This document shows positions 45,978 to 57,079 of a stretch of 64,000 nt of DNA, in pieces. The position numbers and the translations under genes were made by a program. Positions within the stretch are counted from its first letter, which is position 1; each line of letters begins with the position of its first letter. Location: NCBI GenBank assembly GCA_037693485.1, contig CM075346.1, forward strand, positions 131,161,001 to 131,225,000, given 5' to 3'. The notes below the pieces were generated by a model, which had not been told where the DNA came from, ran no database searches, and saw nothing but the letters and a program-made list of their open reading frames with translations. This DNA is from Kitagawia praeruptora. Its lineage: Eukaryota; Streptophyta; Magnoliopsida; Apiales; Apiaceae.

Positions 45978-47577
45978 TGATAAGTGGAGTTATATCCACT
46001 TGGATCGCTTCAATTCGGCTTAAATTGGTGTACTTGGACTCAAGTATGTGGTGTTTTTGATGTGTTTGTAGTGAATTTGTGCAGGAATAAGAGTCGGATG
46101 TAGGATGATGTTTTCCATGTTTAATTGGTGGGTTTTGAGCTTAAAAAATGAAAGTACATCAAATTGCGAGAGTGCCGGAAGAAACGGAATGAAAATCGGA
46201 GTTAAAACGAAGAAAATAGAGCAAAATTAGCAAATGAACAGTAGGTCGGGCGCGGCCGCGCCTAATTTGTGCTGATTTCGGGCGCAGGCGCGCGGGAATG
46301 AACAGTAGCGCGGCGGGCGGCGCGGGCGCGGGAAAATCAGCCAAAATTTCTGATTTTTGTTTTGGTCATATCTTGAGTTCTACAAGTCCGTTTTGGACGA
46401 TTCAACTGCCCACACGAAGATAACGGAATTCTCTTTCATTCTAAAGTGGTCTTGAGCACCTGACACTGCCAGAAAATTCCAGAACTTTTGGAAACCCCTT
46501 CTGAGAAGGAAATTGCATTGTTTTCTAATTCTAATCATTGTGGAATTACCTTGGATAACCAGAAGCTTCTAGAATCAGACTTATACATGGCAATTGCAAT
46601 TCTATTTCATTCAAGAAAGGAAAATTACCGGAATTCTATCCTAAATCAAAGACTGTAATTACTTGGTTGAGGAGGCACTTGGGGCTATAAATACACCTCT
46701 TGGGGACATAAAAAGAAGACCACGACAAGACACAACACACCAGAAATTTATATCATTGTATTTGTTTTACATCATGTTTTCATTAGACCCCGTGACGATG
46801 AGAAGTTCGATCATGAGCTAATCGTTGTCATGGGGTCCTAACGGATTTATTTATGGAATTTAGTAGTTGATTGCTTATTTGATATGTGTGTGATGAATTA
46901 TTGATATCCTTATATGGTTGTGTTTCATGTGTTTAGATGCGTCATGAACATCTAATTTGTTAATCTCTTACGAAACGAGAGTGGATCTTGAGATTTAGAA
47001 CTTGCCATGCTAGCATAGGATAGGTTGATGTTTTAACATCATGATTTGTGGCGTAAATAGAGATATTATGCTACCCTATGTGATCTATATGGATAACTTG
47101 TTCTTCAACCGTTATGTTTTCAAATTCTATAGAGATATAGGGTCTAAGCATAATTGGTGTCTATTCATCTTCTATCTCTTTTGTGGATGTATGTTTAGTT
47201 TGGTACTAGTATACCGAGAGGTAACTTTTACTTGTTTCGTGTTGTCCGATCAGATATCGAAACCATCACATATATTGATTAAGGCATGATCTCTAAAGGA
47301 AGTATTTAATGAAGTTAGGATACCATGGTTTCTCTTGTAGAAGTAATTCGATTTTAATTCTCATTAGATAATTCTTAGTTTATTAATTTGCATATTAGTT
47401 TAATTTAGATAGTTAAAACCCATATTTGTTATTTGTCTTAGCAGTGGATAATAATCATACATTGTTGCATAGGTGCATGAACTGAATTGAAACCATAACC
47501 AGATCTCTGTGGGAACGAACTCAACTTATATCTATATTACTTGTGACCACGTACGCTTGCGTGATTTTGTGTAAACA
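45978..47577 (+). repeat. LTR 1 of Athila-like array
   Basis: 1600 bp, TGATAAGTGG to GTGTAAACA. TATAAATA at 46686-46693. Differs from LTR 2/3 at nine sites by eye, eight of them C/T or G/A in the decay direction, and lacks 4 bp near 47369. A CG-rich block lies at about 46245-46335. Confidence 0.93.
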
Positions 47578-47585
47578 AGTTTTTT

Positions 47586-47603
47586 GGCACCGCTGCCGGG
47601 GAT
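47586..47603 (+). other. Primer binding site, left copy
   Basis: TGGCACCGCTGCCGGGGA, eight bases after LTR 1. It matches the Asp-tRNA-type Athila PBS except for an A where the right copy (53138-53155) has G. Confidence 0.75.
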
Positions 47604-47714
47604 CATCGGTGTTTTATTTTTGGTTTATGTGCTTGTCAATAGTGGTCGTTAGAGTTCACTGACTCAGATTGTTTCTTATATATAGTTGTTTAGTTTTGTG
47701 TGTTGCAGGTAGCA

Positions 47715-49604
47715 ATGGGAGAACCAGTAGCAGCAGCGAAAGCATTAATGTATTATTCTCAACCAAAGATCAAGGACATCCAATTTAGCATTGTCAGGCT
47801 AGCTATTGCAGCTAATACTTTCGAAATCAAGCCTAACATAATTCAGATGGTGCAGAATTCGTTTTAGTTTGGGGGTGCTCCTACGGAGGATCCTAACATG
47901 CACATCCGGGACTTTATTGAGATTTGCGACACTTTCAAGATCAACGGGGTATCGGAAGATGCTATCAAATTGAGACTTTTCCCATTCTCTTTAAGGGATA
48001 AAGCTAAGGGCTGGTTGCATTCTCTACCAGCAGGTTCTATTTTGACATGGGAGGAACTTGCTCAGAAATTTCTCACTAAATTTTTCCCCATGGCAAAGAC
48101 CGTAGCAATCAGGAACGCTATAACTCAGTTTTCACAGCAGTCTGAAGAATCTTTGTGCGAGGCTTGGGAGCGATATAAGGAGATGATAAGGAAGTGTCCA
48201 CATCATGGGATCCCTGATTGGATGGTGATTAACTGTTTTTATAATGGCTTGGGTGCACAGTCAAGACCCATGCTAGATGCAGCATCAGGTGGAGCTTTAT
48301 GGGCTAAGAGCTATGAGGAAGCTTATGAGTTGATTGAGATGATGGCTGCGAATGAATACCAGAATCCAATTCAAAGATTATCACAAGGCAAATTAGCAGG
48401 AATTCTCGAAGTTAATACAGTCACAGCTCTAGCAGCTCAGCTAGAGGCACTTAATAAGAAATTGGATTTTATGTCAAAGCATGGGGTGCCTCAAGTTGCT
48501 AGTGTTTGTGAGCTATGTGAGGGTGCACATGAGACGAGTCAATGTGCCATATCTTCTAAAGCGGCACAGTTTGTGAGCAACTTCCAGCAACCTTCGCAAC
48601 CAGCTCCAACCACCTATCAACCCAATTTCGGATGGAGCAACAATCAAGATTTTCAGCAACAACAGTTTCATGGGGATGATGGTCAATCTTCGAATGAAAA
48701 ATCTGAATTGGATGAATTGAGGTTGATGATTGAAAGTCAGGCGGTATCTCTCAAGACATTGGAGAATCAGATTGGGCAAATTGCAAGTGCCTTTCTCAAC
48801 GGACTGCAGGGAGTTCTTCCTAGTGACACAGAGGTAAATCCAGGAAAACAAGATGGCATGGAGCAGGTTAATACCATAACACTCAGATCTGGAAAAGTCA
48901 CGAACGATCAGAATTCAGCAATTGAGGATGAAGAAGGAATTCATGATCAGAATCCTATAGAAAAAGAAGAAAATTCTGTTTTGTCAGAACCTGTGGTGGA
49001 TAGTGATGAGGAGGAAGAGTGTGAGTCGCTCGGCTTGGCTGATCTCTGGGATTCTAAGGTGCTGATTGATGAGGTTGTTTCATGGTCAAATCTTGAGGAT
49101 AGTGCAATTGAGTCTTTTCTTGAGGAAGAAAAATTCCAAGGTGAAGTGAGTGTTCACAAGCCATGTGAGGAATTTGATCATGTTAGGATGGTGGAAGATT
49201 TGGAAAGGGCACTATTTGGGACAGACACTGTTGCGATGCACAAATTTCAAGAATTGGTATGTGCGAACCAAGAGATTGATGACCATGGGAAAGATGCAGT
49301 TCTTCTACTTGTCTCAGAATGTAAAGATGGAGGTAGCGCATTAGAGCCAATGGAGGAAGTTCTCTTTGAGGAACCAAAGGCTTCAGCAACTTACATTTAC
49401 CATCCTCCATTATATTCGAGCGAAGCCCGCGAGTGTGTGTTGTTCTACAAATTGAAAGATTTTGGGTCAACAGATGAAGGCATTGGAATAGGACAGAGTT
49501 ATTACACGAATAGGCCAAGCGAGGAGAAAGGGCAGAAAGTGTGCCGTCGTGATGACGATGAAGTCTCGCGAAGAGAGGACCAGGCGACCTATTATCATCC
49601 TTAA
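47715..49604 (+). pseudogene. Athila-like Gag, left copy (nonsense codon)
   Basis: Same start (MGEPVAAAKALM) as the right copy, but an in-frame TAG at 47865-47867 (codon 51) where the right copy has CAG. The frame continues open to TAA at 49602-49604. Domains as in the right copy: gag core, CELCEGAHETSQC zinc knuckle, long acidic tail. About 12 coding differences from the right copy. Confidence 0.85.
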
Positions 49605-51526
49605 TGGAGGCTTGGAAGTAACGTCAAGCTATTGACGTTAAAGAAGCGCTTCGTGGGAGGCAACCCACGCTTTTCGGCATTTTTATTTAGGTATGTTTCC
49701 CTCTATCCCTTGTATTACCTTCAATTCAATGCGGACATTGAATATTTTAAGTTTGGGGGTGGTTTGGGGGATTAGTAGTAGTTGTTGTATTATGTGTTCA
49801 TGTAGGATTTCATGCTTTGCATATTAGTAATAGTAAAATTATGCATTTATGTTCGTGTTATCTACGTTTGTTTCATATAGGACATTCTGTTTTTTTTATT
49901 TTCGTATATCATGTGAGTGCATAATAGTTTGCATTTGCACCCATGCTTGATAGGAATTTTGTGTTGTTGACGCTTTTGTTCGAAAAGTGATATGCTTTGT
50001 TCTTGTGCACACACATACACTAGTAAGTTGAAGCTAGTAGACTTATTGAATGTTATAAGTAATTAGAAGGACATGAATATGTGCAAGATAATTTAGTTTG
50101 CATGCTTTGAATACAAGTAGGGGCGTTAGAGAGATTTTTTGCTTGGGATTGAGTATGTTTTTCCACCAAGTGAGTTTTTGAGCCTTATTGCATATTTGCT
50201 GCAATTTATTTGTTTGCTTGAGTGTCCACGGATTGTTTGCATTGCTAGCAGTTGTTTGAGGTCTTTCTTGAAACGCATGACATTATTTGACGATTAAAAT
50301 GATAAAGGCAATTAGGATTAACCGCATATTTTCCCATATTACCATACCATGTTTACATGATCAATTAGTTAACCCGTTGAGCTTAATCCTATTTTTCGGT
50401 GACATACCACATTACTTGCCTAGACCTTTTTCTTGTATTGGCCTTACATTTATTTGAACCCACATTGTCAAAGGCTAGTAGGGTGCTTAAGGGAGTAATA
50501 AGGTGTGCAAGGAGGGGTTTATTGTTGGTCTTACTTTTGGGGGAAATATTGAAAATTGGGTTTGTTTACTTGATAGTCGGCATTTGTAATAAAATTTTGG
50601 GATCATTGTTATTGTTTATATTATTGTTTGTGTTATATTTAGCTCTCGAAGAAAAAAAAAGAAAAAAAAAAGAAGAAAAAAAATGAAAAAAAAATATTAT
50701 GAGAGCATGTTTGTTTTTTTGTTGTTGTGATCCTACTTTGGTCGACTAGTCGATTGTTTTTGTTGGAAGAAAAATAGAAAAATTATGTGGGGGGAAATAG
50801 GGTGTTGTGTATGATTTATTATGGTACTTTCTAGCTTTTGACACTTCACCTGATTTGGCTTATTTGACATACCTTGTCCCTAGCCCCGTTACAACCCAAA
50901 TAAAGACCTTTTGATTATCGTCATTGATGTATGTTGTGTTAAGAGTTAGATTGATGCCAAATGTCAAGCATGCTTATGATTTTGTTGGAATTGAGTGATA
51001 CACTTACCCTTGTTCTTGAGTGAATATTCTTTTATGAGTGGATTGTGAGTGTTTGCTTGTTTTTGCGTATGAGATCCCGAGTTTTATCTCAAAGATGTAC
51101 TCTTGTAGGCTTAGCATGTTTACTAACTTATTCTTACACTTGACATGGGCTTGTGAGAACTTATGCATGTTCATTGAGTAGACTATGTGAATACTTGCAC
51201 TTTCGACACCAAGACATTGCGTATTTACTTTGATTCTTAAGTTGATATGGCATGAGAGGATTTGAAGGTATGGTAGGTTAGATTAATTGCATTTGCATAT
51301 TAGTTGCATTCATGCATTGCATTGCATTAGGTTAAATGAATTTTGTGGGTACATTCACTATAGGCCCTCACGAGACCTTACTCGTCCACTAGGGCTACCT
51401 AGGGGTTTAAAGGGCTTGTTGCATATGCCAAATGCAACCGTGATCACCTACGGAAGTGGTACTAGTTAGTTGTATATTTTTGTCTATTTATGCTTGAGGA
51501 CAAGCATCGGTTTAAGTTTGGGGGTG
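49605..51526 (+). other. Non-coding 3' half of left Athila-like copy
   Basis: It begins with a hairpin AACGTCAA/TTGACGTT (49620-49639), then CGTGGG/CCCACG (49652-49669). An internal AAGTTTGGGGGTG at 49749-49761 equals the terminal polypurine tract at 51513-51525. A poly-A-rich run is at 50648-50698. No protein domain is recognised; pol is absent. Confidence 0.7.
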
Positions 51527-53130
51527 TGATAAGTGGAGTTATATCCACTTGGATCGCTTCAATTCGGCTTAAATTGGTGTACTCGGACTCAAGTATGTGG
51601 TGTTTTTGATGTGTTTGTAGTGAATTTGTGCAGGAATAAGAGTCGGATGTGGGATGATGTTTTCCATGTTTAATTGGTGGGTTTTGAGCTTAAAAAATGA
51701 AAGTACATCAAATTGCGAGAGTGCCGGAAGAAACGGAATGAAAACCGGAGTTAAAACGAAGAAAATAGAGCAAAATCAGCAAATGAACAGTAGGTCGGGC
51801 GCGGCCGCGCCTAATTTGTGCTGATTTCGGGCGCGGGCGCGCGGGAATGAACAGTAGCGCGGCGGGCGGCGCGGGCGCGGGAAAATCAGCCAAAATTTCT
51901 GATTTTTGTTTTGGTCATATCTTGAGTTCTACAAGTCCGTTTTGGACGATTCAACTGCCCACGCGAAGATAACGGAATTCTCTTTCATTCTAAAGTGGTC
52001 TTGAGCACCTGACACTGCCAGAAAATTCCAGAACTTTTGGAAACCCCTTCTGAGAAGGAAATTGCATTGTTTTCTAATTCTAATCATTGTGGAATTACCT
52101 TGGATAACCAGAAGCTTCTAGAATCAGACTTATACATGGCAATTGCAATTCTATTTCATTCAAGAAAGGAAAATTACCGGAATTCTATCCTAAATCAAAG
52201 ACTGTAATTACTTGGTTGAGGAGGCACTTGGGGCTATAAATACACCTCTTGGGGACACAAAAAGAAGACCACGACAAGACACAACACACCAGAAATTTAT
52301 ATCATTGTATTTGTTTTACATCATGTTTTCATTAGACCCCGTGATGATGAGAAGTTCGATCATGAGCTAATCGTTGTCATGGGGTCCTAACGGATTTATT
52401 TATGGAATTTAGTAGTTGATTGCTTATTTGATATGTGTGTGATGAATTATTGATATCCTTATATGGTTGTGTTTCATGTGTTTAGATGCGTCATGAACAT
52501 CTAATTTGTTAATCTCTTGCGAAACGAGAGTGGATCTTGAGATTTAGAACTTGCCATGCTAGCATAGGATAGGTTGATGTTTTAACATCATGATTTGTGG
52601 CGTAAATAGAGATATTATGCTACCCTATGTGATCTATATGGATAACTTGTTCTTCAACCGTTATGTTTTCAAATTCTATAGAGATATAGGGTCTAAGCAT
52701 AATTGGTGTCTATTCATCTTCTATCTCTTTTGTGGATGTATGTTTAGTTTGGTACTAGTATACCGAGAGGTAACTTTTACTTGTTTCGTGTTGTCCGATC
52801 AGATATCGAAACCATCACATATATTGATTAAGGCATGATCTCTAAAGGAAGTATTTAATGAAGTTAGGATACCATGGTTTCTCTTGTAGAAGTAATTCGA
52901 TTTTAATTCTCATTAGACAATTAATTCTTAGTTTATTAATTTGCATATTAGTTTAATTTAGATAGTTAAAACCCATATTTGTTATTTGTCTTAGCAGTGG
53001 ATAATAATCATACATTGTTGCATAGGTGCATGAACTGAATTGAAACCATAACCAGATCTCTGTGGGAACGAACTCAACTTATATCTATATTACTTGTGAC
53101 CACGTACGCTTGCGTGATTTTGTGTAAACA
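51527..53130 (+). repeat. LTR 2 (shared middle LTR) of Athila-like array
   Basis: 1604 bp. Serves as 3' LTR of the left copy and 5' LTR of the right copy; no TSD on either side. Essentially identical to LTR 3 (one difference near 51735/57288). TATAAATA at 52235. Confidence 0.93.
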
Positions 53131-53137
53131 AGTTTTT

Positions 53138-53155
53138 TGGCGCCGCTGCCGGGGA
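53138..53155 (+). other. Primer binding site, right copy
   Basis: TGGCGCCGCTGCCGGGGA, Athila-type, seven bases after LTR 2. Confidence 0.8.
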
Positions 53156-53267
53156 TCATCGGTGTTTTATTTTTGGTTTATGTGCTTGTCAATAGCGGTC
53201 GTTAGAGTTCACTGACTCGGATTGTTTCTTATATATAGTTGTTTAGTTTTGTGTGTTGCAGGTAGCA

Positions 53268-55157
53268 ATGGGAGAACCAGTAGCAGCAGCGAAAGCATTA
53301 ATGTATTATTCTCAACCAAAGATCAAGGACATCCAATTTAGCATTGTCAGGCTAGCTATTGCAGCTAATACTTTCGAAATCAAGCCTAACATAATTCAGA
53401 TGGTGCAGAATTCGTTTCAGTTTGGGGGTGCTCCTACGGAGGATCCTAACATGCACATCCGGGATTTTATTGAGATTTGCGACACTTTCAAGATCAACGG
53501 GGTATCGGAAGATGCTATCAAATTGAGACTTTTCCCATTCTCTTTAAGGGATAAAGATAAGGGCTGGTTGCATTCTCTACCAGCAGGTTCTATTTTGACA
53601 TGGGAGGAACTTGCTCAGAAATTTCTCACTAAATTTTCCCCCATGGCAAAGACCGTAGCAATCAGGAACGCTATAACTCAGTTTTCACAGCAGTCTGAAG
53701 AATCTTTGTGCGAGGCTTGGGAGCGATATAAGGAGATGATAAGGAAGTGTCCACATCATGGGATCCCTGATTGGATGGTGATTAACTGTTTTTATAATGG
53801 CTTGGGTGCACAGTCAAGACCCATGCTAGATGCAGCATCAGGTGGAGCTTTATGGGCTAAGAGCTATGAGGAAGCTTATGAGTTGATTGAGATGATGGCT
53901 GCGAATGAATACCAGAATCCAACTCAAAGATTATCACAAGGCAAATTAGCAGGAATTCTCGAAGTTAATACAGTCACAGCTCTAGCAGCTCAGCTAGAGG
54001 CACTTAATAAGAAATTGGATTTTATGTCAAAGCATGGGGTGCCTCAAGTTGCTAGTGTTTGTGAGCTATGTGAGGGTGCACATGAGACGAGTCAATGTGC
54101 CATATCTTCTAAAGCGGCACAGTTTGTGAGCAACTTCCAGCAACCTTCGCAACCAGCTCCAACCACCTATCATCCCAATTTCGGATGGAGCAACAATCAA
54201 GATTTTCAGCAGCAACAGTTTCATGGGGATGATGGTCAATCTTCGAATGAAAAATCTGAATTGGATGAATTGAGGTTGATGATTGAAAGTCAGGCGGTAT
54301 CTCTCAAGACATTGGAGAATCAGATTGGGCAAATTGCAAGTGCCTTTCTCAACGGACTGCAGGGAGTTCTTCCTAGTGACACAGAGGTAAATCCAGGAAA
54401 ACAAGATGGCATGGAGCAGGTTAATGCCATAACACTCAGATCTGGAAAAGTCACGAACGATCAGAATTCAGCAATTGAGGATGAAGAAGGAATTCATGAT
54501 CAGAATCCTATAGAAAAAGAAGAAAATTCTGTTTTGTCAGAACCTGTGGTGGATAGTGATGAGGAGGAAGAGTGTGAGTCGCTCGGCTTGGCTGATCTCT
54601 GGGATTCTAAGGTGCTGATTGATGAGGTTGTTTCATGGCCAAATCTTGAGGATAGTGCAATTGAGTCTTTTCTTGAGGAAGACAAATTCCAAGGTGAAGT
54701 GAGTGTTCACAAGCCATGTGAGGAATTTGATCATGTTAGGATGGTGGAAGATTTAGAAAGGGCACTATTTGGGACAGACACTGTTGCGATGCACAAATTT
54801 CAAGAATTGGTATGTGCGAACCAAGAGATTGATGACCATGGGAAAGATGTAGTTCTTCTACTTGTCTCAGAATGTAAAGATGGAGGTAGCGCATTAGAGC
54901 CAATGGAGGAAGTTCTCTTTGAGGAACCAAAGGCTTCAGCAACTTACATTTACCATCCTCCATTATATTCGAGCGAAGCCCGCGAGTGTGTGTTGTTCTA
55001 CAAATTGAAAGATTTTGGGTCAACAGATGAAGGCATTGGAATAGGACAGAGTTATTACACGAATAGGCCAAGCGAGGAGAAAGGGCAGAAAGTGTGCCGT
55101 CGTGATGACGATGAAGTCTCGCGAAGAGAGGACCAGGCGACCTATTATCATCCTTAA
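53268..55157 (+). CDS. Athila-like Gag, right copy (intact)
   Basis: Open frame of 629 residues from ATG 53268 (MGEPVAAAKALMYY). The frame is open 15 bases further upstream, but the PBS-proximal ATG matches the left copy. Residues about 60-165 form the retrotransposon gag core (GWLHSLPAGSILTWEELAQKF, ESLCEAWERYKEM). A zinc knuckle CELCEGAHETSQC (C-x2-C-x3-H-x4-C) lies near residue 265, then a Gln-rich stretch, a short coiled coil and a long acidic tail. It would form particles or bind RNA. No protease or pol follows, so mobility would need enzymes from an autonomous Athila relative. Confidence 0.85.
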   Translation: MGEPVAAAKALMYYSQPKIKDIQFSIVRLAIAANTFEIKPNIIQMVQNSFQFGGAPTEDPNMHIRDFIEICDTFKINGVSEDAIKLRLFPFSLRDKDKGWLHSLPAGSILTWEELAQKFLTKFSPMAKTVAIRNAITQFSQQSEESLCEAWERYKEMIRKCPHHGIPDWMVINCFYNGLGAQSRPMLDAASGGALWAKSYEEAYELIEMMAANEYQNPTQRLSQGKLAGILEVNTVTALAAQLEALNKKLDFMSKHGVPQVASVCELCEGAHETSQCAISSKAAQFVSNFQQPSQPAPTTYHPNFGWSNNQDFQQQQFHGDDGQSSNEKSELDELRLMIESQAVSLKTLENQIGQIASAFLNGLQGVLPSDTEVNPGKQDGMEQVNAITLRSGKVTNDQNSAIEDEEGIHDQNPIEKEENSVLSEPVVDSDEEEECESLGLADLWDSKVLIDEVVSWPNLEDSAIESFLEEDKFQGEVSVHKPCEEFDHVRMVEDLERALFGTDTVAMHKFQELVCANQEIDDHGKDVVLLLVSECKDGGSALEPMEEVLFEEPKASATYIYHPPLYSSEARECVLFYKLKDFGSTDEGIGIGQSYYTNRPSEEKGQKVCRRDDDEVSRREDQATYYHP

Positions 55158-57079
55158 TGGAGGCTTGGAAGTAACGTCAAGCTATTGACGTTAAAGAAGC
55201 GCTTCGTGGGAGGCAACCCACGCTTTTCGGCATTTTTATTTAGGTATGTTTCCCTCTATCCCTTGTATTACCTTCAATTCAATGCGGACATTGAATATTT
55301 TAAGTTTGGGGGTGGTTTGGGGGATTAGTAGTAGTTGTTGTATTATGTGTTCATGTAGGATTTCATGCTTTGCATATTAGTAATAGTAAAATTATGCATT
55401 TATGTTCGTGTTATCTACGTTTGTTTCATATAGGACATTCTGTTTTTTTTATTTTCGTATATCATGTGAGTGCATAATAGTTTGCATTTGCACCCATGCT
55501 TGATAGGAATTTTGTGTTGTTGACGCTTTTGTTCGAAAAGTGATATGCTTTGTTCTTGTGCACACACATACACTAGTAAGTTGAAGCTAGTAGACTTATT
55601 GAATGTTATAAGTAATTAGAAGGACATGAATATGTGCAAGATAATTTAGTTTGCATGCTTTGAATACAAGTAGGGGCGTTAGAGAGATTTTTTGCTTGGG
55701 ATTGAGTATGTTTTTCCACCAAGTGAGTTTTTGAGCCTTATTGCATATTTGCTGCAATTTATTTGTTTGCTTGAGTGTCCACGGATTGTTTGCATTGCTA
55801 GCAGTTGTTTGAGGTCTTTCTTGAAACGCATGACATTATTTGACGATTAAAATGATAAAGGCAATTAGGATTAACCGCATATTTTCCCATATTACCATAC
55901 CATGTTTACATGATCAATTAGTTAACCCGTTGAGCTTAATCCTATTTTTCGGTGACATACCACATTACTTGCCTAGACCTTTTTCTTGTATTGGCCTTAC
56001 ATTTATTTGAACCCACATTGTCAAAGGCTAGTAGAGTGATTAAGGGAGTAATAAGGTGTGCAAGGAGGGGTTTATTGTTGGTCTTAATTTTGGGGGAAAT
56101 ATTGAAAATTGGGTTTGTTTACTTGATAGTCGGCATTTGTAATAAAATTTTGGGATCATTGTTATTGTTTATATTATTGTTTGTGTTATATTTAGCTCTC
56201 GAAGAAAAAAAAAGAAAAAAAAAAGAAGAAAAAAAATGAAAAAAAAATATTATGAGAGCATGTTTGTTTTTTTGTTGTTGTGATCCTACTTTGGTCGACT
56301 AGTCGATTGTTTTTGTTGGAAGAAAAATAGAAAAATTATGTGGGGGGAAATAGGGTGTTGTGTATGATTTATTATGGTACTTTCTAGCTTTTGACACTTC
56401 ACCTGATTTGGCTTATTTGACATACCTTGTCCCTAGCCCCGTTACAACCCAAATAAAGACCTTTTGATTATCGTCATTGATGTATGTTGTGTTAAGAGTT
56501 AGATTGATGCCAAATGTCAAGCATGCTTATGATTTTGTTGGAATTGAGTGATACACTTACCCTTGTTCTTGAGTGAATATTCTTTTATGAGTGGATTGTG
56601 AGTATTTGCTTGTTTTTGCGTATGAGATCCCGAGTTTTATCTCAAAGATGTACTCTTGTAGGCTTAGCATGTTTACTAACTTATTCTTACACTTGACATG
56701 GGCTTGTGAGAACTTATGCATGTTCATTGAGTAGACTATGTGAATACTTGCACTTTCGACACCAAGACATTGCGTATTTACTTTGATTCTTAAGTTGATA
56801 TGGCATAAGAGGATTTGAAGGTATGGTAGGTTAGATTAATTGCATTTGCATATTAGTTGCATTCATGCATTGCATTGCATTAGGTTAAATGAATTTTGTG
56901 GGTACATTCACTATAGGCCCTCACGAGACCTTACTCGTCCACTAGGGCTACCTAGGGGTTTAAAGGGCTTGTTGCATATGCCAAATGCAACCGTGATCAC
57001 CTACGGAAGTGGTACTAGTTAGTTGTATATTTTTGTCTATTTATGCTTGAGGACAAGCATCGGTTTAAGTTTGGGGGTG
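55158..57079 (+). other. Non-coding 3' half of right Athila-like copy
   Basis: Near-identical to 49605-51526. Post-gag hairpins at about 55173-55222, internal AAGTTTGGGGGTG at about 55302, terminal one directly before LTR 3 at 57080. Confidence 0.7.

Noticed and set aside
46159..46344. Pro/Ala/Arg-rich minus-strand ORF repeated in the three Athila-like LTRs (also 51708 and 57261)
   Set aside because: It comes from the CG-rich block in LTRs and runs against the element; no sign of coding.
47041..47289. 82-residue ORF with membrane-like sequence in each Athila-like LTR (also 52590 and 58143)
   Set aside because: Identical in three LTRs simply because the LTRs are copies; it lies in the transcribed leader, but no homologue is known to me. 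Kept only as a possible upstream ORF.
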